From: Mucilaginibacter gotjawali
Lineage (GTDB): Bacteria; Bacteroidota; Bacteroidia; Sphingobacteriales; Sphingobacteriaceae
Length of the DNA: 64,000 bases
Reading direction: 5' to 3'
Assembly: GCF_002355435.1 (NCBI RefSeq)
Contig: NZ_AP017313.1
Coordinates: 558,001 to 622,000, forward strand
Numbering within the stretch: position 1 is the stretch's first letter; the number at the start of each line of letters is the position of its first letter. Of the stretch, positions 10,057 to 20,293 are shown piece by piece. The notes beneath the pieces are model-generated. The model did no database searches and was not told the origin of the DNA. It worked only from the letters and a program-made list of their open reading frames with translations. A program made the translations under genes and the position numbers.

Positions 10057-10199
10057 GGTCTTTCAAAATCTGTATTGTGCAATATTAATTATATAAATGT
10101 AAAAACTGGTTTAATAAATTATTCGTCGGTTTTTATATAAGTTTCGCAACAAAAATTTAATTACATATGTTATATAAAATCAATATAAAAATGTAAATT

Positions 10200-10237
10200 T
10201 TTCAAATAAATATTGCATGTGTAATATTTATTTGAAA
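10200..10237. promoter_or_regulatory. 15-bp palindrome in the crp/fnr-clc intergenic region
   Basis: TTTCAAATAAATATT and its exact reverse complement AATATTTATTTGAAA flank the 8-nt spacer GCATGTGT. It lies between divergent genes, about 30 nt before a -7-like box for the ClC gene. It could be an operator for the adjacent Fnr-like protein, or a hairpin; the arms are longer than a classic Fnr site. Confidence 0.5.
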
Positions 10238-10266
10238 TTTTATTTCATTTGAACTTCGTCGTTATA

Positions 10267-10274
10267 TACCTTTG
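10267..10274 (+). promoter_or_regulatory. Candidate -7 element for the ClC channel gene
   Basis: TACCTTTG fits TAnnTTTG and lies 53 bases before the chosen start at 10328. A TTTG at 10248-10251 is only 15 nt upstream, shorter than the usual -33 spacing. Confidence 0.4.
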
Positions 10275-10327
10275 CGTTAAAATTAAAGTAGTCAGATCTA
10301 AAACTTTCGGGTTTGATTATTTTCATC

Positions 10328-12214
10328 ATGAAATCTGCAATGAGCAACGCTAAAAATACCCCGGATCCTGCGATCCCAATTTCCCCTTTGTTAAGTGAAA
10401 TGGAAAACAATACGGTAAAGCCTAAAAACAATAAGGGTTTAAAAAAACGATTGCTCTTCATTTCAGGGTTATCTATCGGTGTTGCTGTTGCTGTAAGCGT
10501 TATTGCCCGGCTACTGGTTTGGCTCATCAACATTATTACCAATATTTCCTTTTACGGTATATTTTCTCCGGCTTTTCATAGCCCTTCGGCTAACCATTTG
10601 GGTGTATGGGTGATTATTATACCCGCGATAGGAGGGATCATAGTAGGCCTGATGGCGCTCTACGGATCGGCTGCCATCAGGGGGCATGGCATACCCGAGG
10701 CCATGGAACAAATATTAACCAACCAAAGCCGCATTAAACCTTCCATCACGTTTTTAAAACCCATATCGTCGGCAATCGCAATAGGCACCGGGGGGCCATT
10801 CGGCGCCGAAGGCCCCATCATCGCAACCGGCGGGGCACTGGGTTCAACCATAGGGCAGTTGTTTAAAATAACGGCTAATGAACGCAAAGTATTACTTGCC
10901 GCCGGGGCAACAGCAGGCATGGCGGCGATATTCGGCACACCAATAGCCGGGGTATTTCTGGCTATTGAATTGCTGCTTTTTGAGTTTTCGCCGAAATCCA
11001 TTTTGCCTGTTGCGCTGGCTTGCATTACAGGTGCGGCAGGTCATCATTTACTATTTGATGCCGGCCCGGTTTTCCCGATGCCCAACCTTGCAACGCCCAC
11101 CAATACCGCGCTGGCTATTTATAGTTTAACAGGATTGATCATTGGATTTTTATCCCTCGGTCTTACCAAAATAGTTTACCTTGTTGAAGATGCTTTTGAA
11201 CATGTACCCGTACACTGGATGTGGTGGCCCGCTATTGGCGGCCTGGCGGTTGGGGTAATAGGTTATTTTGCGCCGCATACGCTTGGTGTAGGGTACGATA
11301 ATATCATCAATGTTTTATCCGGCTCCATGACGCTGATAATAGTTACCAGGCTGTGCCTGTTCAAATTCCTTTCCTGGGCCATTGCTTTGGGGAGTGGTAC
11401 GTCAGGCGGTACGCTGGCGCCATTATTAACCATAGGCGGGGCCGCTGGTGCAATCATCGGCTGCGGGGTTTTATACCTGTTTCCGCAGTCGGGCCTAAGT
11501 ATTCCTATGGCGGCATTGGCAGGCATGTCGGCCATGTTTGCCGGGGCCTCAAGGGCGTACCTTACCAGTATTACCTTTGCACTGGAGGCAACCATGCAAT
11601 CACATGCTTTGCTGCCCTTACTTGGCGCCTGTACCGCATCCTACCTGGTGTCTTTTTTCCTGATGGAGAATACCATCATGACCGAAAAAATTGCCCGCCG
11701 CGGTGTTTTTACGCCTGATTCATTTGAAGCAGATCTGTTGGCTAAACTAACCGTTGAACAAGCGGTAAGCAGCGATGCCTTTTTGCTTAGTGGCGAGAGC
11801 ACCATCAAAGAAGTGAAGGCCTGGTTAAAAATCAATAACCAGGGGGCCAATGACTTTGTTGTTTTAAATGACGAAGGTAAATTTATTGGCACTGCGTCCA
11901 GGATCGATATTTTTACAGGCGGCACAGACCCGGAGGCCCGGGTAAGCACCATTGTAACAGCCGGCCACATATCAATAAAAAAATCGGACACCTTAAGGAA
12001 AGCTGTTGAGTTGATGGCCACCCAAACCGCGGAAATATTGCCCGTGTTATCTTCAAACGGAAAGGTAACAGGGGTGCTGTCATACCGGGATATTTTATCT
12101 GTTTATAAAGAGCAGCTTGATGAAAATGAACGTGCACATGTTCATATCTCCCTAAAACGCCAGCGGTTAAAAATGCTGGCGAGGGGAAGAAACCAGTTTA
12201 ATCTTAATGATTGA
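10328..12214 (+). CDS. ClC-family chloride channel/antiporter with C-terminal CBS domains
   Basis: 628 residues from the ATG at 10328 (a longer frame would need TTG). Ion-selectivity motifs are visible: GRGIPE-like (RGHGIPEAM, about 120), GSGGPFGAEGP-like (GTGGPFGAEGPII, about 150), and GTSGGTLAPLL (about 360). About ten to twelve membrane helices are followed by two CBS domains (about 480-605, FVVLNDEGKFIGTASRID and ILPVLSSNGKVTGVLSYRD) that usually bind adenine nucleotides. It moves chloride or fluoride-like anions across the inner membrane. The gating Glu in GPFGAEGP is present, pointing to an H+/Cl- exchanger or standard ClC. Confidence 0.92.
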   Translation: MKSAMSNAKNTPDPAIPISPLLSEMENNTVKPKNNKGLKKRLLFISGLSIGVAVAVSVIARLLVWLINIITNISFYGIFSPAFHSPSANHLGVWVIIIPAIGGIIVGLMALYGSAAIRGHGIPEAMEQILTNQSRIKPSITFLKPISSAIAIGTGGPFGAEGPIIATGGALGSTIGQLFKITANERKVLLAAGATAGMAAIFGTPIAGVFLAIELLLFEFSPKSILPVALACITGAAGHHLLFDAGPVFPMPNLATPTNTALAIYSLTGLIIGFLSLGLTKIVYLVEDAFEHVPVHWMWWPAIGGLAVGVIGYFAPHTLGVGYDNIINVLSGSMTLIIVTRLCLFKFLSWAIALGSGTSGGTLAPLLTIGGAAGAIIGCGVLYLFPQSGLSIPMAALAGMSAMFAGASRAYLTSITFALEATMQSHALLPLLGACTASYLVSFFLMENTIMTEKIARRGVFTPDSFEADLLAKLTVEQAVSSDAFLLSGESTIKEVKAWLKINNQGANDFVVLNDEGKFIGTASRIDIFTGGTDPEARVSTIVTAGHISIKKSDTLRKAVELMATQTAEILPVLSSNGKVTGVLSYRDILSVYKEQLDENERAHVHISLKRQRLKMLARGRNQFNLND

Positions 12215-12560
12215 ACAATAAGATACAATAACGTATCGGGCACTTAACCTTATCCTGATTCATTTTGATTTTTTGAACGATAATTTTGTTAAGCGCAATT
12301 GGCTTATCTTATAAAAACATTAAAACAATCTCTTTACCCAGGGTGTTCAATCACCAGGAGAAATAATAACTTTTGAGTTAATTATCGGGCGCACAATTAA
12401 TCATGCCAGCCCCTCAAAAAAACAAGTAACAAACAGGGCAGTTTTAATATTTTTTTAACGCAGTTTTGGTTATATCTCCTTGTAATTTAATAATTAACGA
12501 AATAATAAAAACAATTGCATTTATTATTTGTTATATGTAGTTTCAAGCCTCAATAAGCCC
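12215..12560. other. Intergenic spacer, no gene seen
   Basis: About 345 bases of AT-rich sequence between the ClC gene and the receiver protein. I see no ORF, hairpin terminator or clear TAnnTTTG box in it. Confidence 0.5.
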
Positions 12561-12935
12561 ATGGATATCACTGAAAAAAAGATTGTAATATTTGATGATG
12601 ATGAAGATATACTGTCTATCTGCAGCTTCATTCTGGAAGAGCAGGGGTGGACGGTTTATGCGTATACCGATTGTAATAAGATCGTTGAAAAAATTTCAGC
12701 TGTTATGCCTGACATTATTATCATGGACAACTGGATCCCTGACGATGGCGGTATAATTGCAACGCAAACGCTCAAAAAAAATGAGGCTTTAAAACATATC
12801 CCCGTAATATATTTTTCCGCGAATAGCGACATTGAACAGCTTGCAAGCCATGCAGGTGCCGAAACCTACCTGGCAAAGCCTTTTGATCTTGAAGATCTTG
12901 AAATGGTGATCAACAGCGTACTGGTAAAAAACTAA
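12561..12935 (+). CDS. Single-domain response regulator (CheY-like receiver)
   Basis: 124 residues from ATG 12561; the longer frame upstream lacks conservation. The receiver fold is complete: acidic pocket FDDDED near the N-terminus, phospho-acceptor aspartate in IIIMDNWIPDDGG, the Ser of YFSANSD in the Thr/Ser position and LAKPFD lysine. No output domain is present. A similar stand-alone receiver is found at 62882-63265. It probably relays a phosphosignal from an unlinked hybrid kinase. Confidence 0.9.
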   Translation: MDITEKKIVIFDDDEDILSICSFILEEQGWTVYAYTDCNKIVEKISAVMPDIIIMDNWIPDDGGIIATQTLKKNEALKHIPVIYFSANSDIEQLASHAGAETYLAKPFDLEDLEMVINSVLVKN

Positions 12936-12995
12936 ATTTTTCTATTCTTTTAAAAATACCCCCGGTATTATATGTTCCGTGCGGAAGAGTCGTGA

Positions 12996-15920
12996 TTATT
13001 CGGGGCTGCCCCCAGGGGCTCCCCCGGGTCCTCCGGCTCCCCCATCTCGTCTGAAACCGCGCATGCCTGGTTCCTGGGTTGGCGCCTTGCCGGCAAATTT
13101 TTGCAGCCTCAGCGTAAATGTGGCCAGGTAATAACGTGCCAGCCGGTTAACATGCGTCTCGGTAATTGAATTGGCGTTGGTTGAAGTAGTGAAACCTGTA
13201 TTTTGGTTAAAAAGGTCAAATGCGGATATACGTATGGTGCCGCGGTGATCTTTCATAAACCGGCGTTCAATATACAGGTTTAAAATATTAGGATTAGTTA
13301 TTTTAAGGCTCGGATCATACCCATAATTGGTAGCGTGGGTATAATCATAGCTAAAGGTCCAGTCGCCAAAATAATTTTTGCCATTTATACCCGTGTTCCA
13401 GGTTCTTACATTTGCCGTCCCGTTGGTTATAAAATCCTTTATTGAATTGTTTGTTTTATTGATGGAATAGTTGGTTAACAATTGGGCGTCAATTCTGTCC
13501 GGAATATCCACCCTGAATTGAAACTGGGGGGTAAATTGTAAGTTTTTTGAGATATTTTTTTCCGTTGTTGCAATGTTTGTTGTCGAATCAATATTTGTTA
13601 AAAAGCCCACGTTGTTAGCATAAGTAACGGTTCCCCTGAAATATAAAGTAAACTTACGGTTGTCCAGGGGTTTTGCATAGGTCAACTGGCCCGATGTAGT
13701 ACTGTAGCCGTTTGTGTTTTGATACTTGGTTAAAATTGTGTTTTGAAAAGCAGTGTCAGGCAGGTATTTACGCGGAAACGTAATGGTGTTGGAAGCTACA
13801 TAGTTGGATACAGACTGGTATTGAATACTTGCGAAAAATATATCCCCGGTTTGAAAACTGAAGTTATTATACCTTATGGAAAAGTTATTTGTAAACTGCG
13901 GTTTCAGATTGGGGTTGCCTTCTACGGGGTAAAGGGCGTTCGAAAAATCAATTACCGGCTGCAATTGCGAAAATGAAGGCGTGCTGCTTGATCCGTTATA
14001 ATTTACAGAGAAGTTCCTGCTGCGCGAAAAATTATAGATAAAGCGGGCCGTTGGTATAATATTAAAGGTTGACACATGTGTGCTGGCCCCGGTTGCCGGA
14101 GAATAGCCGTTTAAGTCCGCTTGTTCTGCCCCGACACCAAGGGTATAATTATACTTTTTTTCAATAAAGCGGTAATTAAGGCCTGCCTTATTGGTAGTAA
14201 AGGTATAATTGAATTGATTGCTCAGCGCGCTGTCCCTGGTGAACACCGTACTTTGCGGGTCAATTAAAACATCAGCCTGCTTATTGTTTGTTGTAACCGC
14301 ATAATTTAATGCATAGGTCAACTCAAGATACGATAACTTACCGACAGGTACCAGGTATGATAAGGAAGTCCCATAGTTATTTGTACGGCTGTAGGTGTTG
14401 ATCATTTGGTTAACCGGCGCTGTTGGCGTACCCGATGTATAAGTATAAACCGGGTTTTGATAGGAGCTTCCCGGCGCAGAATTGAGGGTTATGTTAACGC
14501 TTAAATTATTGCGATGCGGCAGCCTGCGATTATACAAGGCAGTAAAGCCATAAGTTGGTGCATGTGAATTGGCATCGGTGAGCACCGTATAAATGGTGGG
14601 GGGCGGCAACTTTCGTGTCAAATTGTCGGCTTCGTTGTCAAGTGTATTTGTGCCTGAATAGGAGAAGGTTGGCGTAACTTTTAAATAATTGATGGTATCC
14701 GGCTTAAATTCCATATTCCATGTAAACCGGTGGTTTATATTTTCAATTTTATCTATACTGGTTTGCTTCTGTTCACTTGGATTTGTAGGATTTGTATTCC
14801 GCTGGTCGTTAATGGTGGTTGTTGATACCGTATTGTCTGCAAAACTGTAGCTGCCATAAACCGAAAGGTATTTACCCCATTGGTCCCTGAAATTGGCCCC
14901 GATAGAGTGGGCGTCGCTAATACCATTTTGGGTACTTGTAAGGCTGCCATTGTTTTGCCCGCCCCTGGCAGCGTTACCACGGCCGCCACCCCCGCCGCCG
15001 CCACCAAAACCACCGCCGCCCCCTCCGGCACCGCCGGCAGCGTTAAAAGAGAAGGTGTTTGCGTTAGTGTTATTGATACTCCCCAAAACAGCTATTTGCT
15101 GATTGCCGTTAAAATTAAAGGCATTTAATGATACTAAATGCCTGTTTGCATCAGGTATTCCCTGGCTTTGCGGAAGTGCATCCTCTCCATCGCCAGCCGT
15201 GGCCTGGCCAAAATAGCCATAGTTTTTATCCTTTCGGATAGTGATATTCATGATCTTTTCCGGTTCACCGGTTTTTACGCCGGTAAGATTTGCCTGGTCG
15301 CCATAATCATCAATCATCTGGATATTTTCAACTACGTCAGCAGGAAGGTTTTTTGTCGCGCTTTGCACATCGCCACCCATAAAGTCCTTGCCGTTTATCC
15401 GCACCTTGGTAACCTGTTTTCCCTGGGTAGTAACATTGCCGTTAATATCAACATCAACGCCGGGTAATTTTTTTATCAGGTCCTCAACCGGGGCATTTTC
15501 ACGTACTTTGTAAGCGCTGGCCTTGTATTCAACTGTATCTTCTTTTATGGTTATCGGGATCACCCCAACAATATTCACCTGGTTAAGCATGCGCGCTTCG
15601 CTTTTTAGCACGATCGTACCTAAATCGGCAGGCGTATTGTCATTTGCAAGCGCATAATGCCTTTTAAGGGTAATGAAACCTATTGACGAAGCCGTTACCA
15701 CAACTTTAGTGCCTTTGACGGAAGGGAATACGAATTTACCGTTTGCATCAGTAACGGTAATGGTGCTGTCATGCTGATCAGAAACGAGGGTAACTGAAGT
15801 TCCGGGGAGTGTTTGTTTAGTTGAATCGACGATGGTTCCGTGTACTTCTCTACCGCTTTGTGCGAAAGCCCCGGTGATGGTAAAAACAGAGAAGATCAAT
15901 ATTGAAAATATAGTTTTCAT
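12996..15920 (-). CDS. Outer-membrane beta-barrel protein with carboxypeptidase-regulatory-like domain (TonB-receptor related)
   Basis: 974 residues from MKTIFSILIFSVFTITGAFAQ. A CarboxypepD_reg-like sandwich (about 25-110, VHGTIVDSTKQTLPGTSVTLVSD) is followed by a plug-like segment (KLPGVDVDINGNVTTQGKQVTKVRINGKDFMGGD, about 150-190) and a long barrel of the OMP_b-brl_3 type. Two low-complexity parts stand out: a Gly-rich loop near residue 310-330 and a Gly/Pro-rich C-terminal tail after the last strand. Such proteins are SusC-like in build but usually lack a SusD partner, as here. Substrate unknown. Confidence 0.85.
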   Translation of the reverse strand: MKTIFSILIFSVFTITGAFAQSGREVHGTIVDSTKQTLPGTSVTLVSDQHDSTITVTDANGKFVFPSVKGTKVVVTASSIGFITLKRHYALANDNTPADLGTIVLKSEARMLNQVNIVGVIPITIKEDTVEYKASAYKVRENAPVEDLIKKLPGVDVDINGNVTTQGKQVTKVRINGKDFMGGDVQSATKNLPADVVENIQMIDDYGDQANLTGVKTGEPEKIMNITIRKDKNYGYFGQATAGDGEDALPQSQGIPDANRHLVSLNAFNFNGNQQIAVLGSINNTNANTFSFNAAGGAGGGGGGFGGGGGGGGRGNAARGGQNNGSLTSTQNGISDAHSIGANFRDQWGKYLSVYGSYSFADNTVSTTTINDQRNTNPTNPSEQKQTSIDKIENINHRFTWNMEFKPDTINYLKVTPTFSYSGTNTLDNEADNLTRKLPPPTIYTVLTDANSHAPTYGFTALYNRRLPHRNNLSVNITLNSAPGSSYQNPVYTYTSGTPTAPVNQMINTYSRTNNYGTSLSYLVPVGKLSYLELTYALNYAVTTNNKQADVLIDPQSTVFTRDSALSNQFNYTFTTNKAGLNYRFIEKKYNYTLGVGAEQADLNGYSPATGASTHVSTFNIIPTARFIYNFSRSRNFSVNYNGSSSTPSFSQLQPVIDFSNALYPVEGNPNLKPQFTNNFSIRYNNFSFQTGDIFFASIQYQSVSNYVASNTITFPRKYLPDTAFQNTILTKYQNTNGYSTTSGQLTYAKPLDNRKFTLYFRGTVTYANNVGFLTNIDSTTNIATTEKNISKNLQFTPQFQFRVDIPDRIDAQLLTNYSINKTNNSIKDFITNGTANVRTWNTGINGKNYFGDWTFSYDYTHATNYGYDPSLKITNPNILNLYIERRFMKDHRGTIRISAFDLFNQNTGFTTSTNANSITETHVNRLARYYLATFTLRLQKFAGKAPTQEPGMRGFRRDGGAGGPGGAPGGSPE

Positions 15921-16056
15921 TTGGGGTATTAAAATACTTTTCGTTTCAATTAAATGTATAAGGCGCAAATCTGATGCAAATGTTCAATTATAAATTGTCA
16001 AATAATTAACAATCATAGTATTGTTACATACCTGGTTATAATATTGTTACAAACGA

Positions 16057-16086
16057 AAAAGCCCCCCGGAGAAACCGGGAGGCTTT
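16057..16086 (-). terminator. Intrinsic terminator after the collagen-like gene
   Basis: AAAGCC-C-CCCGG pairs with CCGGG-A-GGCTTT around a 5-nt loop. On the minus strand the hairpin is followed by a T run, as expected for the gene ending at 16118. Confidence 0.75.
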
Positions 16087-16117
16087 ACATATTTATTGTT
16101 TATGTTAAATATTGATT

Positions 16118-17068
16118 TTAGTTTGAAAGGTGCAAAGCTTGAGAAACCTGAGAGTAGTTTTTAAAGTTAAGATGCGGATTTGCAACATTCAATTGTGTAA
16201 GTCCTGAGCCCGAAATTACAACAATCCTGAAGTCGAACGCATTTGCAAGGGTGAAGTTTGCTTTAAGATCAACGTAACCTACTCCGAAATCTGACAAGTC
16301 GATGGTGTTGCCTGCCTCTGAGTAAGGGATAGCATACCAACTGCCCGAAGAGCCTGTGTTTCTCAGGTAGATCAATATTGTGCCCTGGTCAACAATATCT
16401 TGCGTAATAGCAGGGATCGAAAGCTTGGTTAAGCCAACTTCAACAACCCCCATTTTGGTTAATATAAAGCTTTGAACGTTAGCATTGCCCTGAGCGCCGG
16501 TTGCACCGGTAGCGCCAGTGGCTCCCGTAGCACCTGTTGCTCCCCTTGCACCTGTTGCTCCGGTAGCGCCTGTTGCACCAGTGGCACCCGTTGCTCCTGT
16601 AGCGCCGGTGGCTCCTGTAGCACCTTTAACACCCTGTGGTCCTGTTGCGCCGGCTGCTCCTGTAGCACCAGTGGCACCAGTTGCGCCAGTAGCACCGGTT
16701 GCTCCGGTTGCACCTGTAGCACCGATAGATCCTTGTGGGCCAGCCGGACCCACTGGTCCTTGAGCGCCATCCTTTCCGTTTGTTCCATTTGTTCCGTTTG
16801 TGCCAGTAGCACCTGTTGCGCCTGTTGCGCCAGTGGCTCCAGTAGCACCTGTTGCGCCAGTGGCCCCTGTTGCACCAGTGGCGCCGGTAGCACCTCCTGA
16901 AGGACCTTGTGGTCCGGCAGGCCCGGTTGCGCCAACTGCACCCTGCGAGCCTGTAGCTCCGGTTGCACCGGTAGCGCCGGCCGGCCCGGCTGTTTTATCT
17001 TTTTTACATGCTGCAATGCTTAACAGGCACATAAATGTAATAGGTAGTAAAAGTCTGTTTGATTTCAT
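16118..17068 (-). CDS. Collagen-like (Gly-X-Y repeat) lipoprotein
   Basis: 316 residues from the Met at 17068; the upstream in-frame Met at 17122 would spoil the signal. The signal [21 protein letters not shown] ends in lipobox SIAAC. Then follow about 50 Gly-X-Y triplets, mostly GAT, with GPAGPQG and GTNGTNG blocks (about 28-205), and a globular C-terminal domain (about 215-316). Bacterial collagen-like proteins form surface triple helices. The C-terminal domain is related to that of the lipoprotein at 28485-29351 ([17 protein letters not shown] versus [29 protein letters not shown] versus YLEVQKALHITD). Repeat number is expected to vary between strains. Confidence 0.87.
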   Translation of the reverse strand: MKSNRLLLPITFMCLLSIAACKKDKTAGPAGATGATGATGSQGAVGATGPAGPQGPSGGATGATGATGATGATGATGATGATGATGATGTNGTNGTNGKDGAQGPVGPAGPQGSIGATGATGATGATGATGATGATGAAGATGPQGVKGATGATGATGATGATGATGATGATGARGATGATGATGATGATGAQGNANVQSFILTKMGVVEVGLTKLSIPAITQDIVDQGTILIYLRNTGSSGSWYAIPYSEAGNTIDLSDFGVGYVDLKANFTLANAFDFRIVVISGSGLTQLNVANPHLNFKNYSQVSQALHLSN

Positions 17069-17303
17069 AACTAACGAATAATTTAATTTCCTAATAATTT
17101 CAAGTTTGATTTTGATTTCCACTTTCTACGGTAATTAGTTTCAATAGGTTACAATTCTTGTTATATGAAAATATTTACTTAGTATTTTATATTATTAAAA
17201 CAGGCTTAACGATGGCAAAACCCAAACATTTGTTTAAAAATTAACAGGCGATTTTTAAAACTTATGGCACGATTTTTCGTTTAAAAACATTAAAAATTAA
17301 CCT

Positions 17304-17573
17304 ATGAAAAATGTAAGCGGATCATTGCACTCAAAAGTGCACAGGTGGATTGACGCCATCGGTTTCAGGTTAAACGGATCGCAAACCAATATCAACGACA
17401 ATGTAACGACCAATCATTATTTTTTTGAAACTTTCAATTTTTTTGAAAAGGCTAAAAATAATGATCCTAAAAGCTCCAAATTTTTATGCTTTGATGCTTA
17501 CGGCGAGTCTATAAAAGTTAATTCACTTTTAGATCTTCAAACAGCATTCTTTGAAAATATCAGCCAGCTGTAG
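17304..17573 (+). CDS. Small hypothetical protein
   Basis: 89 residues (MKNVSGSLHSKVHRWIDAIGFRL...). No signal peptide or membrane helix is visible, and I do not recognise a family. It is flanked by a divergent lipoprotein gene and followed by a clear terminator at 17631-17660, which supports it as a real transcription unit. Confidence 0.55.
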   Translation: MKNVSGSLHSKVHRWIDAIGFRLNGSQTNINDNVTTNHYFFETFNFFEKAKNNDPKSSKFLCFDAYGESIKVNSLLDLQTAFFENISQL

Positions 17574-17630
17574 TAAAAGCAGGTATTTTAAGGCAGGCTT
17601 TCAACTATATTTTCCGATTTTGAATTAAAC

Positions 17631-17660
17631 AAAAAGCCCTCCATTTGCGGAGGGCTTTTT
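17631..17660. terminator. Bidirectional intrinsic terminator
   Basis: AAAAAGCCCTCC pairs with GGAGGGCTTTTT around ATTTGC. The A and T tracts allow use on both strands, between the convergent genes ending at 17573 and 17684. Confidence 0.85.
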
Positions 17661-17683
17661 GTTTATAAAATGCTGCTTGCATC

Positions 17684-20293
17684 CTAAGGGCGGCTACCAT
17701 TGCCAGGCTCAATGTTTTCGTCCACCGGAAGGTCAAGTGTTAGTGCTCTGCCGGTTGATGCCGGCAAATTGATCACCGGTTTATTTGGATTCAATGCATC
17801 TTTTATCCTGGCGTCAAGGTCGGCATAATGCGCCGCCGTTATCGGGTCACCGCCTTTAGGTAAACGCGAATCAATCAGCTTTAATTCTACACGTACCATG
17901 GGCCTGATATCCGACAAAACCATATTAATTGGCGTCATACCATAGGAGGCAAGCTGACTTGAAGAAATTCCGGGGATGCCCTTAAAATCATCGGTTAATA
18001 AACTTTTCAGGTCCTCAATATATGCACGTTGCAGGTTTCTTTTATATACATCAGGTTTGCCGCCAGTAAATATCCCGCCGCGCAGGTCATTAAAAAGGTC
18101 AGCAACTGTATAGGCTTTAGTACCATTTTTCGCTTCATTGTCGTACATTCTGGACAGTCGCGGCGGAAAAAGCACATTATTCAGTACAGCGGTTTGTACA
18201 CTTTTTACCCGGTTTACCATAACACCGTTGTCAAACTTGCTTAATTCGGGGCTGTTGATAAGCCACGATGGAGTAGTAAATAATTGTGTGTTAAAAAATG
18301 CGATGGCGTCGTGCTGTTTATCTTTACTTATAAAGTCATAAACAGGTCCGTTTTGATCATACGTTTTAAAGTTTTCGTTCATGCCGCCAACGTTGGTAAC
18401 CACATGGCCCATGTAGCGGTAAAACTGGGTTAATACTTCCAGGTATAATTCCTGCAGATCGCTGTAATCCTGGCCTTTCTGGTAGGTCCATGTTTCTATG
18501 TTAGGCAAAATGCGTTTTAAATTGGCTATGCCGTAAGCGCCGGCCTTCATGGCGTTATCGCCCAGGTCCTCGCTTTGCAGGCGCGGATCGATCATCGTGC
18601 CCTGGCGGCCGTAGTAGTACAATGGGTTACCGGCCTTTTCCTTCACCCATTCATCCAGCGTTTCTTTGTCCTGCTTTGGCGTTTTCTTACCCGGGAACCA
18701 GGTATAGCCCCATTTAATGGCCCATTTATCATATTCGCCTATCTGCGGATAAAAGTGGGTAACCCCGTCGCCGGGCTGCGCAATATAGTTAAAGCGGGCA
18801 TAATCCATAATGGATGGCGCCGTGCCATGCTTATCAGTAAAAGTTTTTGACCTTAGCGAATCAACCGGGTAAGCGTAGCTTGACCCAAAGTTATGCGGTA
18901 AACCAAGCGTGTGCCCGATCTCATGCGACGAAACAAAACGGATCAGATTCCCCATTTGCTCATCCGTAAATTTAGCGTGGCGGGCGTCGCCGTTAGCGGC
19001 CGAGGTTTGCACAAAATACCAGTCGCGCAGTAAATTCATTACGTTATGGTACCAACCCACATGGCTTTCCAGGATCTCGCCTGTACGCGGGTCAGATATA
19101 TGCGGGCCGTAGGCATTCTCCACGTCCGAAGCAAAATAACGCACTACCGTATAGCGTGCATCTTCTGTGCTGAATTCAGGATCCTCTTTAGGTGTTGGAG
19201 CTTCTTTGCCCACAATGGCGTTTTTAAATCCTGCGGCCTCAAAAGCGGCATTCCAATCGTTAATACCTGCGATGAGGTAAGGCACCCATTTTTTAGGCGT
19301 GGCCGGATCAATGTAAAATACGATCTGTTTCTTTGGTTCAACCAGTTCGCCGCGGGCATAGGCAGCTTCGTCCTTTGGCTCCAGTTTCCAGCGATGGATG
19401 TACGAGGTAACCTGGGCCTTTTGGGCATCGGTGCCGTAATCAGTTTGCGTTTGCCCGAAAAACCCCACCCTGTTGTCGCTCAAACGCGGCTTCATGGGTG
19501 TTTTTGGCAGCAGCAGCATCGAGGTGTTAAACTCAAAGGTAATGGCCGCGTTGCTGTTATCTGTTGGCGACTCGCCCGCACGGTAGGTTTTGAGCGTGCG
19601 CGCCTCAATATTTATAGGGAAGCTTTTGATGGTATCGATATACGAGCGGCTGTTATCAACGCCCGAGATCTTATAAGCCTTTTTTATTTCATCGGTGATG
19701 CCTATGGCGGCTACATCGCCATTATAAAAATCAGTAACATCAATTACTACCCCGGTAGTATCTTTATTATAGGCCTTAATATCAAATGAAGCCAGGATAG
19801 CATCCAGGTTGGAGTTTTTTACCGATTTGTACATATCGCTGGTACTATCGGCCCTTATCGTATAGCTGGGCACCTTAATAAAAATCTGTTTATCATGGCG
19901 CTCCCACTTCCATACCTGCTCATTGGCTTCTTCGCCGCCGTATTGTTGGGTAAATACCTTGATATTGGCGGGCGTTTTCAGGAAACGGGTAATCACCTCC
20001 ATCTCGCGGCCCAGCAGCGAGTCCGGGATCTCGTAATAATACTTATTCTCTACTTTATAGGTATTAAAAAGGCCCTTGTCAACCTTGGTTTTCTCAGGGA
20101 TCACGTCGCTGAATTTTTTAATGCCTTCCTTTTTGTCTTTGCTAACGGTGGCCGTAGTGGTTGTTCCGTTGGGCGTGGTAGTTTTAACAGTGAGCGTTTC
20201 CGCCTCCTTTTTGGTTTTGCACGAGCTGACTGCGGCACCGCCTATCAGGGCCGCAATTAACACGTAACGGTTTACTTTTAAATATCCGGGCAT
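17684..20293 (-). CDS. Zinc metalloprotease lipoprotein, DUF5117/DUF5118/DUF4953 type
   Basis: 869 residues from MPGYLKVNRYVLIAALIGGAAVSSC (lipobox VSSC). The catalytic signature HEIGHTLGLPHNFG (HExxHxxGxxH, about residue 455) is the metzincin-like zinc site, followed by DYARFNYIAQPGDG, the likely Met-turn region. The N-terminal half has the DUF5118/DUF5117 beta-rich domains. The family is large and conserved in Bacteroidota, predicted to be periplasmic or surface-attached; substrates are not established. An alternative Met at 20335 lacks signal features. Confidence 0.88.
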   Translation of the reverse strand: MPGYLKVNRYVLIAALIGGAAVSSCKTKKEAETLTVKTTTPNGTTTTATVSKDKKEGIKKFSDVIPEKTKVDKGLFNTYKVENKYYYEIPDSLLGREMEVITRFLKTPANIKVFTQQYGGEEANEQVWKWERHDKQIFIKVPSYTIRADSTSDMYKSVKNSNLDAILASFDIKAYNKDTTGVVIDVTDFYNGDVAAIGITDEIKKAYKISGVDNSRSYIDTIKSFPINIEARTLKTYRAGESPTDNSNAAITFEFNTSMLLLPKTPMKPRLSDNRVGFFGQTQTDYGTDAQKAQVTSYIHRWKLEPKDEAAYARGELVEPKKQIVFYIDPATPKKWVPYLIAGINDWNAAFEAAGFKNAIVGKEAPTPKEDPEFSTEDARYTVVRYFASDVENAYGPHISDPRTGEILESHVGWYHNVMNLLRDWYFVQTSAANGDARHAKFTDEQMGNLIRFVSSHEIGHTLGLPHNFGSSYAYPVDSLRSKTFTDKHGTAPSIMDYARFNYIAQPGDGVTHFYPQIGEYDKWAIKWGYTWFPGKKTPKQDKETLDEWVKEKAGNPLYYYGRQGTMIDPRLQSEDLGDNAMKAGAYGIANLKRILPNIETWTYQKGQDYSDLQELYLEVLTQFYRYMGHVVTNVGGMNENFKTYDQNGPVYDFISKDKQHDAIAFFNTQLFTTPSWLINSPELSKFDNGVMVNRVKSVQTAVLNNVLFPPRLSRMYDNEAKNGTKAYTVADLFNDLRGGIFTGGKPDVYKRNLQRAYIEDLKSLLTDDFKGIPGISSSQLASYGMTPINMVLSDIRPMVRVELKLIDSRLPKGGDPITAAHYADLDARIKDALNPNKPVINLPASTGRALTLDLPVDENIEPGNGSRP

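Noticed and set aside
14753..15128. ORFs in other frames over the Gly-rich loop of the outer-membrane protein
   Set aside because: Shadow frames of the GGC/GGT tract.
16495..16990. Repetitive DNA that could be taken for a CRISPR or microsatellite array
   Set aside because: The 9-bp periodicity is the Gly-X-Y coding repeat of the collagen-like protein; no spacers.
16459..17081. Several long ORFs in other frames over the collagen-like gene (Cys/Ser-rich and Ala/Pro/Val-rich products)
   Set aside because: They are shadows of the GGx-rich repeats; only the minus-strand frame has a signal peptide and a conserved C-terminal domain.
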